Of a DNA stretch of 64,000 bases, positions 8,080-18,039 are shown piece by piece. The notes below the pieces were generated by a model, which worked only from the letters and a program-made list of their open reading frames with translations, had not been told where the DNA came from and did not search any database. This DNA is from Mycobacterium intermedium (GTDB lineage Bacteria; Actinomycetota; Actinomycetes; Mycobacteriales; Mycobacteriaceae), in the NCBI RefSeq assembly GCF_002086275.1, contig NZ_MVHT01000001.1:122392-186391 (forward strand), in the 5' to 3' direction. Position 1 is the stretch's first letter. Each line of letters opens with the position of its first letter. A program made the position numbers and the translations under genes.

Positions 8080-8646
8080 GTGTTTCGTCGTCTGGCTGCT
8101 CGCATAATCATCGCAATCATGGCGATTTCGGTGCTGGGCGGATGTGAAACAACTGAGCGGCGCTCTGCCCCGCAACGCTCCACGATCACCTCGTCGACGA
8201 CATTGACAAGCACGGGTCCAGCGAGCGTACCGCTTTATGAGCAATTCGAAGCCCAGAACTCCGACGGACCGAACGGCAAACCCATCAATGCCACGCTGGC
8301 GGGCACCAATTACCGGAATTCGACCGGAATGTGGGTTGGCTGCTCGGGTAGGCCGGCGACAACAACGTACCGGTTGCGAGGCATGTTTGCGCGGCTCAAG
8401 GCGGTCGCGGGATTGCAGCCGCACACCCCCGCAGAACTCGCGGTGAAGGCGACCGTCGCCGTAAACGGCAACGTAGTAAAGGTCTTCACCATTCGCAGAA
8501 CGGACACCGAACGTATCGATTTGGATGTCAGCGGCGCCGATTCGCTAGTGGTCACAGCCATCGCAGCCGATAACTCACGGTGCACGACGTCGCAGACCCC
8601 TTATGGTGCGCTCGGGGATGCCATGCTCACCCCGATAGGTCTATAG
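8080..8646 (+). CDS. Small lipoprotein of unknown function
   Basis: A 188-residue protein starting at GTG 8080 with a short basic N-terminus (FRRLAAR), a hydrophobic stretch and a lipobox ending SVLGGC, so signal peptidase II cleavage before Cys ~22 and membrane anchoring are expected. A Ser/Thr-rich linker follows. Two further Cys pairs flank the mature domain (GCSGRP, SRCTTS), possibly one disulfide. I do not recognise the mature domain; the beta-rich pattern resembles other exported mycobacterial proteins. It is transcribed toward the cyclase gene 45 bases downstream and may share its promoter. Confidence 0.72.
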   Translation: MFRRLAARIIIAIMAISVLGGCETTERRSAPQRSTITSSTTLTSTGPASVPLYEQFEAQNSDGPNGKPINATLAGTNYRNSTGMWVGCSGRPATTTYRLRGMFARLKAVAGLQPHTPAELAVKATVAVNGNVVKVFTIRRTDTERIDLDVSGADSLVVTAIAADNSRCTTSQTPYGALGDAMLTPIGL

Positions 8647-8691
8647 CGGGATTTCTTATCAACCCCGCACGGGCGTGGCACGATAACGGTC

Positions 8692-11600
8692 GTGGGTGAC
8701 TTGTGCGCCTCCTGCGGGAGTCCACTGACCGCAACCGCGAAATTCTGCGGCGAGTGCGGCAAGCCACGCGCGCGGAGTGCCCAACCGGCCGAGTACAAAC
8801 AAGTCACCGTGTTGTTCGCGGACGTCGTCGGCTCGATGAAGCTGGCCGCCTTGCTGGGCCCGGAACGGTTGCGCGAGGTTATGACGCAGGTATTCGAACT
8901 CTCGGCGAGTGCGGTGCAGCGCTACGGCGGCACCGTCGACAAATTCACCGGCGACGGCATCATGGCGGTGTTCGGTGCCCCGGCCGCGCTCGAGGACCAT
9001 GCCATGCGCGCCTGTCTCGCGGCGTTGCACATCCAGGCCGAGATGCACGGTTTGGCCCCGTCGTTCGAGCGCGAACTTGGTATCTCGCTGCTGCTGCGGG
9101 TCGGGCTCAACTCGGGCCAGGTGATCGCCGGTGAAATCGGTTCCGGCTCGGCGGGTTATACGGCGATTGGCGAACAGGTCGGCATGGCTCAGCGCATGGA
9201 ATCAGTGGCGCCACCGGGTGGAGTGATGGTCAGTGAATCCACCGCGCTACTCGTCGAGCACGCGGCGGTCCTCGGCGAATCCGAACTGGTGAAAGTGAAG
9301 GGATCTGACGTCCCGATTCCGGCCCGTCGGTTGTTGGCAGTGAACGACGAGCGAGCGCGACGAGGACGTCAAGAGCCGACGTTGGTGGGCCGGGTCTGGG
9401 AGCTGAACACCTTGAGCGGCATCCTCGATCAGTCGATGGGTGGCGATGGCTGCGTGGTCGCTCTGGTCGGCGCGCCCGGTATCGGCAAGAGCCGCACGGT
9501 CTCCGAGGCGACCCGCTTGGCCGCCGAGCGTTGCGTGGAAGTCTTCAGCACCTACTGCGAATCGCACACCAGCGATGTCCCCTTCCATGTGGTGACTCGA
9601 CTGCTTCGGGCGGTGTTCGGAATCGGCGGGGTAGGCGCCGATGTGGCGCGGACGATCGTGCGCGCTCGCATCCCGGGTGCCAATGCAGAAGACTTGCTGC
9701 TGCTCGATGACTTGCTGGGGATCGGCGACCCCGCGGTTGCCTTGCCCACCATCACGCCCGACGCGCGAGGGCGCCGGCTGACCGCGTTGCTGAACGCGGC
9801 GGCGCTGGCTCGCAGCAGCCCGGCGGTCTACGTCATTGAGGACGTGCATTGGATCGACGAAGCCAGCGAGGCGATGTTCGCCGAATTCGTGACCGTCGTT
9901 CCGCAGACCTCGGCGCTGGTGCTGATCACCTATCGGCCCGAATACGATGGTCCCCTTTCTCGCCCATCGGGAGGGCAGACGATCTCGTTGTCGCCGTTGA
10001 ACACTGCCCAGACGCGCGCCCTCGTCCGCGAGCTACTGGGTGACGATCCGTCGGTGGACGGCGTCGCCGAGCAGGTCGCCGAGCAAGCACTCGGAAACCC
10101 CTTCTTCGCGGAGGAAATCATCCGAGACCTCGATGGCCGTGGTGTGCTGGCGGGGCACCGCGGCCAGTACGTGTGTCGCGAGAAGGCGGCCACCATCACC
10201 CTGCCCAGCACATTGCAGGCCACCATTGCCGCCCGCATCGATCGCCTGCCGGTACCCGCCAAGCAGGTGTTGCATGCCGCGGCGATCATCGGAGCCCGCT
10301 TCGCCCCGGACATGCTCAACACGGTGATCGGCGGCGGCGTCGATGTGGCGGTCGCCCTTGCGGACCTGCTGCAGGTCGAACTGATCGATCAGGTCCAATT
10401 CACCCCGCATGCCGAATATGCGTTCCGGCATCCGCTGGTCCGTACGGTCGCCTACGAGTCGCAGCTGAAAGCCGAACGTGCCGAACGGCATCGGCGGGTG
10501 GCCGCTGTCATCCAAGAGCGCGATCCCGATTGGGTCGAGCAGAACGCCGCCCTCATCGCCGAGCATCTGGAAGCCGCTGGTGACCTGCGCGCGGCCTTCG
10601 ACTGGCACATGCGGGCCGGAGCCTGGTCGAACCATCGCGATCTCGCGTCCGCCCGAACGAGTTGGCAGCGTGCCAGCCAGGTCGCTGATCGCTTGTCGGT
10701 CGACGACCCGGACCGGGTGCGCAAGCAGATCGAGCCGCGGACCTTGTTGTGCGCCACCGCGTTTATGGTCGGTGGCGCCGGGGATATCGGCTTCGACGAA
10801 CTGCGCGAGCTTTGTGCTGCCTCCGACGATGACGTGTCCCTGGCGATGGGCATCGCGGGTGTCTTGATGGCCGTCGCAGCCAACGGTCGTCCTCGGTACG
10901 CGGCGGAGTTATCCGACGAGTTCGCCGCGCTCCTGGAATCGATCGGCGATCCGACGCTGACTGTCGGTCTGCTATACGCCGGTGTGTATGCAAAGAGTGA
11001 GGCCGGTGAAGCGCGAAAAGCGTTGCAATGGGCCGATTACGCGGTGGAGATCGCCGACGGCGACGCAGCTAGAGGCGCTTTTGTCCTGGCGTCACCCTTG
11101 GCAGTGACGTTGAGCCTCAGAGGCTTTGTCAAGATGCGTCTCGGGATCCCGGGATGGCAAGCCGACTCTGACGCCGCCGTTGCCATGGCTGCCCCGATCG
11201 ACGCAACCGTTCATCTGATGACGCTCTTGTTCAAATATGTGTTGGCGATCCCGTTCGGTGCGTGCCCTGCCGATGCGAGTGCTTTGGAGAGCACGGCCGA
11301 AGCATTGCGGCTAGCCGACGAACGGGGTGACGAAACAATCTTGAATCTTGCGCGGCTAACCCACGGTATGACGCAGATTCATCATGGTGGTTCGCAGGTG
11401 CAGTTGGGTGTTTCGGCCTTGGCCAAGGTCCGAGACTCCGCCAGGAAGGGACGCTTTGTCGGTTTAGCCGGCACGATTGTCGACCACGAGATGGCGAGAC
11501 AACTGGCGCGGCAGGGAGATTGGGAGCGGGCCATCGAGCTGGCCGGCAAGATTGTCGACGATGACTACGCCTCGGGTGACTTGGTTTGGTTGTGGTTGGC

Positions 11601-11859
11601 CGTCACCGCTTTGGTGGAAGCGCTAATCGGTCGCGGAACCGAGGCAGACCTACGGGAGGCGCAATTGGTCATCGATCGTTTTGCCGCTGTGCCAACCGAT
11701 CCCGGTTATGTGCTACACGAACTGACGCTGCTGCGCCTCCGCGGCCTACTCGCCAAGGCCCGCGGGGATCACACCGGCCACGCCGACTGGATGGCACAGT
11801 TGCATGCCAGGGCCAGCGCGCTGGGCTTCGAACCACTTGCCGCGTCAGCGATCTGCTAA
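8692..11859 (+). CDS. Zinc-ribbon, class III cyclase, AAA ATPase, TPR-like signalling protein
   Basis: A 1055-residue protein. Residues 5-25 form a zinc ribbon (CASCG...CGECG). Residues ~40-210 are a class III nucleotide cyclase domain with metal-binding Asp in LFADVVGS and FTGDG and a preceding Lys. The position where active cyclases carry the transition-state Asn reads VGMAQRM, so Asn is replaced by Gly while the Arg stays. A STAND-type ATPase follows (Walker A GAPGIGKS, Walker B-like VIEDVHW), then an alpha-helical repeat region to the C-terminus. Mycobacteria carry several such proteins; their inputs are unknown. Starts at GTG 8692; the stop overlaps that of the opposing cyclase gene by four bases. 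Confidence 0.87.
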   Translation: MGDLCASCGSPLTATAKFCGECGKPRARSAQPAEYKQVTVLFADVVGSMKLAALLGPERLREVMTQVFELSASAVQRYGGTVDKFTGDGIMAVFGAPAALEDHAMRACLAALHIQAEMHGLAPSFERELGISLLLRVGLNSGQVIAGEIGSGSAGYTAIGEQVGMAQRMESVAPPGGVMVSESTALLVEHAAVLGESELVKVKGSDVPIPARRLLAVNDERARRGRQEPTLVGRVWELNTLSGILDQSMGGDGCVVALVGAPGIGKSRTVSEATRLAAERCVEVFSTYCESHTSDVPFHVVTRLLRAVFGIGGVGADVARTIVRARIPGANAEDLLLLDDLLGIGDPAVALPTITPDARGRRLTALLNAAALARSSPAVYVIEDVHWIDEASEAMFAEFVTVVPQTSALVLITYRPEYDGPLSRPSGGQTISLSPLNTAQTRALVRELLGDDPSVDGVAEQVAEQALGNPFFAEEIIRDLDGRGVLAGHRGQYVCREKAATITLPSTLQATIAARIDRLPVPAKQVLHAAAIIGARFAPDMLNTVIGGGVDVAVALADLLQVELIDQVQFTPHAEYAFRHPLVRTVAYESQLKAERAERHRRVAAVIQERDPDWVEQNAALIAEHLEAAGDLRAAFDWHMRAGAWSNHRDLASARTSWQRASQVADRLSVDDPDRVRKQIEPRTLLCATAFMVGGAGDIGFDELRELCAASDDDVSLAMGIAGVLMAVAANGRPRYAAELSDEFAALLESIGDPTLTVGLLYAGVYAKSEAGEARKALQWADYAVEIADGDAARGAFVLASPLAVTLSLRGFVKMRLGIPGWQADSDAAVAMAAPIDATVHLMTLLFKYVLAIPFGACPADASALESTAEALRLADERGDETILNLARLTHGMTQIHHGGSQVQLGVSALAKVRDSARKGRFVGLAGTIVDHEMARQLARQGDWERAIELAGKIVDDDYASGDLVWLWLAVTALVEALIGRGTEADLREAQLVIDRFAAVPTDPGYVLHELTLLRLRGLLAKARGDHTGHADWMAQLHARASALGFEPLAASAIC

Positions 11860-14540
11860 TTCGGGCACAATTCCGCTCGGGCCTGGTCGATCTGGTCGAA
11901 GGCGTAGTTCGCCATCGCGGCCATGTTCATCCCCGCACCTTCAGCGGCGCACCGTTCATAGGCATCGTTACCCAGTACCTCGCGCAAGTGCGCGATCGTG
12001 GTGTTGAGGGTAGGGAAGGACGCCGAGGTGACGGGGCTGAACGCCCAACCCGCGATGGTGGCGGCGGCCTCGTGGCGTCCCATCCGCTCTAGGAATGCGG
12101 CCAGGATTGCCAACGGTGTGCTGATCATCGCGGTGCTGCCCGCCTCGTGATGATTCTGGATCGCCAGGGAGAAGTAGTCGAGCGCGGCCAACGGGTCGCC
12201 GTGCTGGTATTCGACGCGGCACAGTACGGCCGCCAAATGTGAGACGGCGCTTTGGTTGCCGGTGTCCTGTGCTACCACCAGCCCACGCCGCATCGCCGTC
12301 AAGGCACGGACAGGTTCGGTATCACGGAAGGCGAAGCCATCCGCCAATAACGCGAAGCACAACGCCATGGGGTTACGGGTGGCCTCAGCGGCCTCGACGA
12401 GTCCGTCGCACAGTGCCATCGCTTCGTCGTTAGGGCCTGCGATTGACAATGCCATGACGAGGCATCCCCACGTGATGGTGTGGCTGTCCAGTTGGCGGGC
12501 CAACTGAGCACGGCTCAAAGCAATTCCGCGCTGCGAGCCACTGACGGTAAACGCGCCGCTAGGCCAGCCGTGGATGCCGTAGGGGAGGTCGCCGCCATCG
12601 TTGATCAACTGCTCAGCCATGTCGGCGTACTGCACGGCCTTCACGAGCCGCCCGGCTGAATAGCACATCGACGCCATCACACACAGGAATGTCAGACTGC
12701 GATGACCGGCCGCCGCGGCCGGCTCCAGAATTTCTTCGGCCCAGGAAATTGGTTCAAACTTGTCGATCGAATAGCCGAGAAAGGCCGCGTACGTGGCGAT
12801 TGCGGCGGCGACGTCGAGATCGTCGTGGTCGGCGGACCACCGAAAGGCGGTGCGCAGGTTAGCCAATTCTACGGTGAACCACCGGTAGGCCTCGCGCTGC
12901 TCAGGGCTGTCCCAGACGTTCATGATTTCGATGATTCGCCGGGCGAAGTGGCGGGCATGGGCGTCGCGAACCTCCGGCGCCGCCCCGCGGGTGACGAGCT
13001 GCTCCTCGGCGAATTCCCGAATGGTTTCCAACATCGAATATCTCGTGCGTCCGGATCGCCGCTCGACAACGAGCAGCGACTTACCGACCAACGCGTCCAG
13101 CAGGTCCAGGACGGCATAGTCGGCGTCGGCGTCGGCGTCGTCATCGTCGACTAATCCTGATACGGCACAGGCGCTTTGCAAGTCGAAGCCGCCGGTGAAC
13201 ACCGAACAGCTTTCCAGCAGCGCCTTTTCCGTGGCGGTGAGGTGGTCATAGGACCACGCCACGGCGTGCCGCAGCGTCTGATGGCGGCCCAAGCCGCGTC
13301 GGGACCCGACCAGCAACCGGAAGCGGTGGTCGAGTCGATCGCGCACCTCGATCGGCGTCATCGACGACATGCGCGAGGCGGCCAGTTCGATTGCCAGCGG
13401 AATCCCATCGAGGCGGCGGCAGATCTCGACGACCGCGGCCGCGTCTGCTGGGCCGGTTACCGAAAAGTCCGCCGCAACACTGCGCGCGCGTTGGACGAAC
13501 AAGGTCGCGGCCGCTGAGTCGATGCCGTCACCGACATCTAGTGAGGGCACCGACCACAATTGTTCGTCGGAAACCTCCAACCGCTCCCGACTGGTCGCCA
13601 GGATGCGCACGCTCGCCGACCGCGCCAGGATCGCCTCGGCCAAGTCGGCCGCCGCATCTCGCACGTGCTCGCAGTTGTCAAACACCAACAACCGAACCCT
13701 GCCTTCCAGGGCGACGGCCACACTGTCGGCCACGCTCCTACCCGGCTGCTGGGTAATCCCGAGAACCGCGGCCACGGCGTCGGGTACGGCACCCGGGTCG
13801 GTCACCGCGGCCAGCTCGAAAAGCCATACCCCGTCCGCGAATTCGTCCGACAACGACGCCGCGACCTCCAGTGCCAACCGGGTCTTGCCGACCCCGCCGA
13901 CGCCGGTCAGCGTCACGAGCCGATGGACCTTCAATGCCGACCGCACCTGGTCCACCACGGCCTCACGCCCGACGAAACTCGTCAAAGCGGGACGCAGATT
14001 ACCTAGGCTGGAATCCAAGGCCCGCAACGCGGGAAAGTCAGTGCGCATTCCGGGGGCCCGCACTTGGAACACCCCCACCGGCGTCGGTATGTCCCGCAGC
14101 CGGCGCAAGCCTAGGTCCAACAGGTCGACCCCGCTCAGCAAACCTGCCGTCGAATCGGCCAGCAGGACTTGCCCGCCGTGCCCGGCGGCCATCACGCGCG
14201 CGGCGCGGTTGAGCGCGGCGCCGAAGTAATCCGCGTCGCGCAGCTCCGCTTCGCCCGTCGCCAATCCCATCCGCACCGGCAACTCGAGGGCCAACTGCGC
14301 GGTGATCGCCGCGTCGACCGCGCAGCGCGGCGAGGCGAACGCGGCGCACACCCCGTCACCAGTGTGCTTGAAGAGCCAGCCGCCGTGAGCCTCGATCGCC
14401 CCGCGGAGCACTTGGTCGTGTTGAGCCAGCGCGGCCCGCATCGCCTCGGCATCGGCTTCCCACCGACGGGTAGAACCCTCCACATCGGTGAACAGGAACG
14501 TCACAATCCCCGATGGCGCACCCACCGGCGCATTGGTCAC
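11856..14540 (-). CDS. Class III cyclase / LuxR-family-type STAND ATPase protein
   Basis: An 894-residue protein. The N-terminal cyclase domain has FLFTDVEGST and HTGDG for the metal Asp residues and, unlike its neighbour, keeps Asn and Arg in AALNRAARV, so catalysis is plausible. A large ATPase domain follows with Walker A TGVGGVGKTR and LLVFDNCEH, then winged-helix and TPR-like repeats typical of MalT/AfsR-like STAND proteins. The architecture recalls mycobacterial Rv0386/Rv1358-type proteins, but no C-terminal LuxR helix-turn-helix is evident. It opposes the other cyclase gene tail to tail with overlapping stops, which suggests an ancient duplication or inversion. Confidence 0.86.
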   Translation of the reverse strand: MTNAPVGAPSGIVTFLFTDVEGSTRRWEADAEAMRAALAQHDQVLRGAIEAHGGWLFKHTGDGVCAAFASPRCAVDAAITAQLALELPVRMGLATGEAELRDADYFGAALNRAARVMAAGHGGQVLLADSTAGLLSGVDLLDLGLRRLRDIPTPVGVFQVRAPGMRTDFPALRALDSSLGNLRPALTSFVGREAVVDQVRSALKVHRLVTLTGVGGVGKTRLALEVAASLSDEFADGVWLFELAAVTDPGAVPDAVAAVLGITQQPGRSVADSVAVALEGRVRLLVFDNCEHVRDAAADLAEAILARSASVRILATSRERLEVSDEQLWSVPSLDVGDGIDSAAATLFVQRARSVAADFSVTGPADAAAVVEICRRLDGIPLAIELAASRMSSMTPIEVRDRLDHRFRLLVGSRRGLGRHQTLRHAVAWSYDHLTATEKALLESCSVFTGGFDLQSACAVSGLVDDDDADADADYAVLDLLDALVGKSLLVVERRSGRTRYSMLETIREFAEEQLVTRGAAPEVRDAHARHFARRIIEIMNVWDSPEQREAYRWFTVELANLRTAFRWSADHDDLDVAAAIATYAAFLGYSIDKFEPISWAEEILEPAAAAGHRSLTFLCVMASMCYSAGRLVKAVQYADMAEQLINDGGDLPYGIHGWPSGAFTVSGSQRGIALSRAQLARQLDSHTITWGCLVMALSIAGPNDEAMALCDGLVEAAEATRNPMALCFALLADGFAFRDTEPVRALTAMRRGLVVAQDTGNQSAVSHLAAVLCRVEYQHGDPLAALDYFSLAIQNHHEAGSTAMISTPLAILAAFLERMGRHEAAATIAGWAFSPVTSASFPTLNTTIAHLREVLGNDAYERCAAEGAGMNMAAMANYAFDQIDQARAELCPN

Positions 14541-14585
14541 TCACGCAGAATGCCACAGCGAACTCCCAGGTGACAGACTCTAGGC

Positions 14586-14960
14586 GTGCCCGAAATCACT
14601 TTCACCTCGGTTTCGCCGATCATCCCGGTCAAGAATCTCGACGCCGCGCTGCACCGCTACCGACGGCTCGGATTTGAGGCTCGGAGTTACGAAGGTCCCG
14701 AGCGCTACGGGTTCGTCGACCGCGGGTCGGTGCAACTACACCTCACCGAGTGGGCCGAGCACGATCCCCTTACCACGGCTTCCAGCGTGTACTTCTACGT
14801 CAGCGACGCCGACGCGCTGCACGCGCAATGGCAAGCGCTCGACGATCTCGGAGGCCGGTTGATGCCGCCACAGGACACCCCGTACGGGCTACGCGAGTTC
14901 GCCTACGTCGACCCGGACGGCACCTTGCACCGCGTCGGCTCGCCGTTGCACCGGCCTTAG
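14586..14960 (+). CDS. Glyoxalase/bleomycin-resistance (VOC) family protein
   Basis: A 124-residue vicinal-oxygen-chelate protein starting at GTG 14586. It contains the typical pattern VKNLDAALHRYRRLGF, a central RGSVQLHLTEW segment and the C-terminal REFAYVDPDGTLHRVG, which gives the beta-alpha-beta-beta-beta fold its metal ligands (His and Glu). It resembles bleomycin-binding and related dimeric VOC proteins; the ligand cannot be assigned. It is convergent with the DoxX gene, the two stops overlapping. Confidence 0.83.
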   Translation: MPEITFTSVSPIIPVKNLDAALHRYRRLGFEARSYEGPERYGFVDRGSVQLHLTEWAEHDPLTTASSVYFYVSDADALHAQWQALDDLGGRLMPPQDTPYGLREFAYVDPDGTLHRVGSPLHRP

Positions 14961-15337
14961 AGGTTGCGGTAGACCTTCAGCGCGGTTGTGACCATCGGAA
15001 TTTGTAATGGCAACCGCGCCAACGCAATAACGCGCATGTGCCAGGGCTTGTCCCACCACAGCCGCACCATGTTGAGGTTGCCCGGGAACACGCCGACGAA
15101 CAACGCCACGGCCGCGAGCGCGCCGAGCTTGCGGGTGCTCGGGTTCAACAGCGCCGCTCCGACCGCCAGCTCGCCGACACCAGACGCATAGGTGTAGAAC
15201 CGCGGCGTGCCGGGCAGCTCGACCGGGATGATGTCGTCGAACGGTTTGGGTGCCGCAAAATGCAGCACGCCCATACCGGTCAGCGCCGCCCCCATCCGGA
15301 CGGCGGTTTTATGGGTGGCGTCATTACTCGTGGTCAT
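14957..15337 (-). CDS. DoxX-family small membrane protein
   Basis: A 126-residue membrane protein with about four hydrophobic helices (GAALTGMGVLHFAAP, ASGVGELAVGAALL, LGALAAVALFVGVFPGNL, and a C-terminal helix). The GVLHF and PGNLNM motifs match the DoxX/DoxD-like family, which in mycobacteria includes proteins linked to thiol and oxidative stress responses. Function is inferred only from family. The gene lies between the VOC gene and a long palindromic repeat. Confidence 0.78.
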   Translation of the reverse strand: MTTSNDATHKTAVRMGAALTGMGVLHFAAPKPFDDIIPVELPGTPRFYTYASGVGELAVGAALLNPSTRKLGALAAVALFVGVFPGNLNMVRLWWDKPWHMRVIALARLPLQIPMVTTALKVYRNL

Positions 15338-15368
15338 GGGGTCTCATCTCTGTGGTCTTTCAGGGGGC

Positions 15369-15426
15369 CGAGCAGACGCGAAGTTGCATGGTTCCGGCCG
15401 AGATCGTACGAGTTCGCGTCTGCTCG
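15369..15426. repeat. Long intergenic inverted repeat, copy 1
   Basis: CGAGCAGACGCGAA (15369-15382) is the perfect reverse complement of TTCGCGTCTGCTCG (15413-15426), a 14-bp stem with weaker pairing continuing inward around a loop of about 20-30 bases. The same arms recur in an intergenic palindrome at 23921-23984. It sits between the divergent starts of the DoxX gene and the membrane protein gene. Confidence 0.75.
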
Positions 15427-15457
15427 CAAGCTAGCGCACGAAAGTTAGGATCCCCTG

Positions 15458-16303
15458 GTGGAGCCGCGTGACACCGACGACGGGAAGACCGTGGAGCGGC
15501 GTCTGGCGGGCTGGCAGCGGGCACTGCGGTGGGGGGCGTGGCTGACGTTCCTCGGCGTAGCGATCGCTCATTCCGATCGTCCGTCGTTCGGTGGTCTCGA
15601 ATTCCTGACGCTTGCGGTGGCGATCGGCGTGACCATCTGGTGTGTGGCCAAACCGCTCGGCGGACCGAAGGTGGACATTGAGAAGCCGTCCGAGGTGCGC
15701 GGGCCGTTCGAGTCGCGGACGAGTTGGGGACTGGTGCTGCTGGGCGCGATCCTCACGGTGGGGGGAATCGGCGCCACCGGTGCGATCATCTACGACGTGT
15801 CCACCGGCCGCGCGACCATCCGGGAGGTGCTCAGCGACATGGGCAACTTCGTGGTCGGCTGGACCGCGGAGCTGGTCACCGGGTGGAGCTACGACGCCCA
15901 CCTGGAAGATACGCACGCCTACGCGCTCTTCGCGCTGATCTTCCCCGGCCTGATCCTGGTTTGGTACAACCTCGTTCCATTTGTCAAGCGGGGGAGCGCC
16001 TTTCGGATCGACCCGGACACCTCGATCACGGTCAAGGGGCCGCGCGGCTGGTTCCAGATACTGGAATACGAGTATTCGGCCATCACCGCCGACGGGACGA
16101 CCATCCGATTCACGCCGAGCGTGCAAGGCAATCCCGCCATCGTGCTGCCGCAGGCTCGGGTGTTCTCCCAAGAGACCGATGCCAGGCTTCGCAGCGAGGT
16201 AAGCGCTGCATTCTTCCAGGAGCGGCTCGAACGCCGCTGCTTCACCGTCCAAACGATCGATCGAAGACGCTTCACGGCCACACCCATAGGAGTCGGACAT
16301 TGA
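15458..16303 (+). CDS. Membrane protein of unknown function
   Basis: A 281-residue protein with four likely transmembrane segments: [54 protein letters not shown] and [22 protein letters not shown]-terminal cytosolic or extracytosolic domain of about 115 residues follows, rich in beta-like segments ([18 protein letters not shown]). I do not recognise the family; the C-terminal part looks like a PH-like or DUF-type domain. Starts at GTG 15458 following the palindromic repeat. Its stop overlaps the TTG start of the metallo-hydrolase gene, so the two are probably co-translated. Confidence 0.7.
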   Translation: MEPRDTDDGKTVERRLAGWQRALRWGAWLTFLGVAIAHSDRPSFGGLEFLTLAVAIGVTIWCVAKPLGGPKVDIEKPSEVRGPFESRTSWGLVLLGAILTVGGIGATGAIIYDVSTGRATIREVLSDMGNFVVGWTAELVTGWSYDAHLEDTHAYALFALIFPGLILVWYNLVPFVKRGSAFRIDPDTSITVKGPRGWFQILEYEYSAITADGTTIRFTPSVQGNPAIVLPQARVFSQETDARLRSEVSAAFFQERLERRCFTVQTIDRRRFTATPIGVGH

Positions 16304-17091
16304 AGGTTCACCATCTCAACTGCGGCACCATGCACGCGCTGGGCGCCGACTTCGTTTGCCACGTCCTGCTCATCGAGACCGATGCCGGACTTGTGTTGGT
16401 GGACAGCGGATATGGCACACGAGACTGCAGCGACCCGGCCCGCATCGGCCCATTGCGTCACCTGCTCAACCCGGTGTTCGACCACAGTGAGACCGCGCTG
16501 CACCAGATCGAACAACTCGGCTTTCGCGCGTCCGATGTGCGCCATATTGTGCTGACGCACTTCGACTTCGACCACATCGGGGGTCTGGCAGACTTTCCCG
16601 ACGCCGCCGTTCACGTCACCGCCGACGAGGCACGCGGCGCCGTGCACGCCCCCTCGCTCCGGGAGCGACTCCGCTACCGCAAAGTGCAGTGGACGCACGG
16701 GCCCAAGCTCGTCGAACACGCACCGACGGGCGAGAAGTGGCGCGGATTCGCCGCGGCCAAGCACCTCGACGCGATCGGTGACGGCATCGTCCTGGTGCCG
16801 ATCCCCGGTCACAGCCGCGGACACGCCGCGGTCGCGGTCGACGCCGGCAACCGGTGGATCCTGCACTGCGGCGACGCCTTCTACCACCGCGGCACGCTCA
16901 ATGGGAAAAAGCAGTCGCCCCGGGCACTGCGCATTCAGGAGTCGTTCACGGCCTTCAACCGCAAGCAGCTGCGGGCCAACCAGGAGCGCATCGCGGAGCT
17001 GCACCAACGCCGCGATCCTGACCTTCTGATCGTCAACGCGCACGATCTCGAGCTGTTGGCGCACGCGAAAGCGACCGCTAGGACCGTCTAG
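16300..17091 (+). CDS. MBL-fold metallo-hydrolase (lactonase-like)
   Basis: A 263-residue metallo-beta-lactamase-fold enzyme. The metal motif is [11 protein letters not shown], with further ligands in PIPGHSRGH and LHCGDAFYH, and an invariant-type VDSGYG strand near the start. The first motif has Asp where classical HxHxDH proteins have the second His, as seen in a common MBL subgroup. Start is the TTG at 16300, which overlaps the upstream stop (TTGA), follows AGGAG by seven bases and opens exactly at the conserved N-terminus; the same frame is open far upstream but has no family-like residues there. Likely a hydrolase of lactones or similar esters. Confidence 0.83.
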   Translation: MKVHHLNCGTMHALGADFVCHVLLIETDAGLVLVDSGYGTRDCSDPARIGPLRHLLNPVFDHSETALHQIEQLGFRASDVRHIVLTHFDFDHIGGLADFPDAAVHVTADEARGAVHAPSLRERLRYRKVQWTHGPKLVEHAPTGEKWRGFAAAKHLDAIGDGIVLVPIPGHSRGHAAVAVDAGNRWILHCGDAFYHRGTLNGKKQSPRALRIQESFTAFNRKQLRANQERIAELHQRRDPDLLIVNAHDLELLAHAKATARTV

Positions 17092-17097
17092 GACCGC

Positions 17098-17994
17098 TTA
17101 GGTTTGCCAGGCGAGGATGCGTTCGGCCAACTCCGGGCCGCTGTCCTCCTGGATGAAGTGGCTGGCGTTGATGCGCGCGTGCGGCTGACCCGCCGCCCCC
17201 GGAATGTGTTGGATCAGGGGGCGATCGGCCTTACCCAGGATCGGGTCCCGGCGGCCGAAGATGGCCAGGACGGGTTTCTCCCAGCGGCCCAAAGCTTCCC
17301 ACGCTGCCCGGTTGGCCGGCACGGCCGGATCGTCTGGCGAGGTCGGCACCAACTGCGGGAAGATCCGGGCGCCGGCTTGGTACCTCTTGTCGGGGAAGGG
17401 TGCGTTGTAGCCGGCACGCACCTCGGCGGGAACCTCGCGGACGGTGCCGGTGGCCACGATGCGACCCGCGTTGAAGATCGGGGAGAAACGGGCGAAGGTG
17501 CGCCAGATGTAGAAGGCGGGCGGGGTGGGACGCTCTGCGGTGGGCAGAAAGCCGTTGGCGACCACCAACCGTGCGAACCGGTGGCCCTGTTCGGCGGCGA
17601 CGCGAAGACCGATCAACGATCCCCAGTCCTGCACGACCAGCGTGACGTCATTCAGGTCGAGTCGGTCGAACCAGGACGTCACCCACTCGACGTGCCGCAG
17701 GTAGGTGTAGTCCTCCACCCGGGTCGGCTTGTCGGAGCGGCCAAATCCGATCAGATCCGGCGCCAGCACGCGGTATCCGCCGTCAGCAAGCGGCGGGATC
17801 ATCGTCCGGTACAGGTAACTCCACGTTGGCTCGCCGTGTAGCAACACGACCGGGCGCCCGTCGGCGGGCCCCTCGTCGACGTAGTGCATGCGCAGCGGCG
17901 GGGTGTCACTCGCCGTCACGTCGACGTAGTGCGGTGCGAACGGATAGCCGACCAAGTTTTCGAACCGCGAGTCCGGGGTCCGCAGAACATCCAT
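17098..17994 (-). CDS. Haloalkane dehalogenase-family alpha/beta hydrolase (Rv2296-like)
   Basis: A 298-residue alpha/beta hydrolase very close in sequence, by memory, to M. tuberculosis Rv2296. It begins [19 protein letters not shown]. The oxyanion/halide motif [11 protein letters not shown], the nucleophile Asp and halide Trp in [10 protein letters not shown], and the catalytic His in NASHFIQED are all visible. These residues fit hydrolytic dehalogenation, although many family members act on other substrates. ATG 17994 has GGAGTG upstream and starts the conserved N-terminus; the open frame upstream of it is a shadow of the SRPBCC gene. It is divergent from that gene. Confidence 0.88.
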   Translation of the reverse strand: MDVLRTPDSRFENLVGYPFAPHYVDVTASDTPPLRMHYVDEGPADGRPVVLLHGEPTWSYLYRTMIPPLADGGYRVLAPDLIGFGRSDKPTRVEDYTYLRHVEWVTSWFDRLDLNDVTLVVQDWGSLIGLRVAAEQGHRFARLVVANGFLPTAERPTPPAFYIWRTFARFSPIFNAGRIVATGTVREVPAEVRAGYNAPFPDKRYQAGARIFPQLVPTSPDDPAVPANRAAWEALGRWEKPVLAIFGRRDPILGKADRPLIQHIPGAAGQPHARINASHFIQEDSGPELAERILAWQT

Positions 17995-18039
17995 GAAGCC
18001 CACTCCTTCGAGTCTCCTGTGGTGCATTAGCGTACGGAC

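Noticed and set aside
15919..17064. Minus-strand open frame of 381 codons opposite the MBL-fold gene
   Set aside because: No family motif and composition of a shadow frame; the plus strand carries the metal-binding motif.
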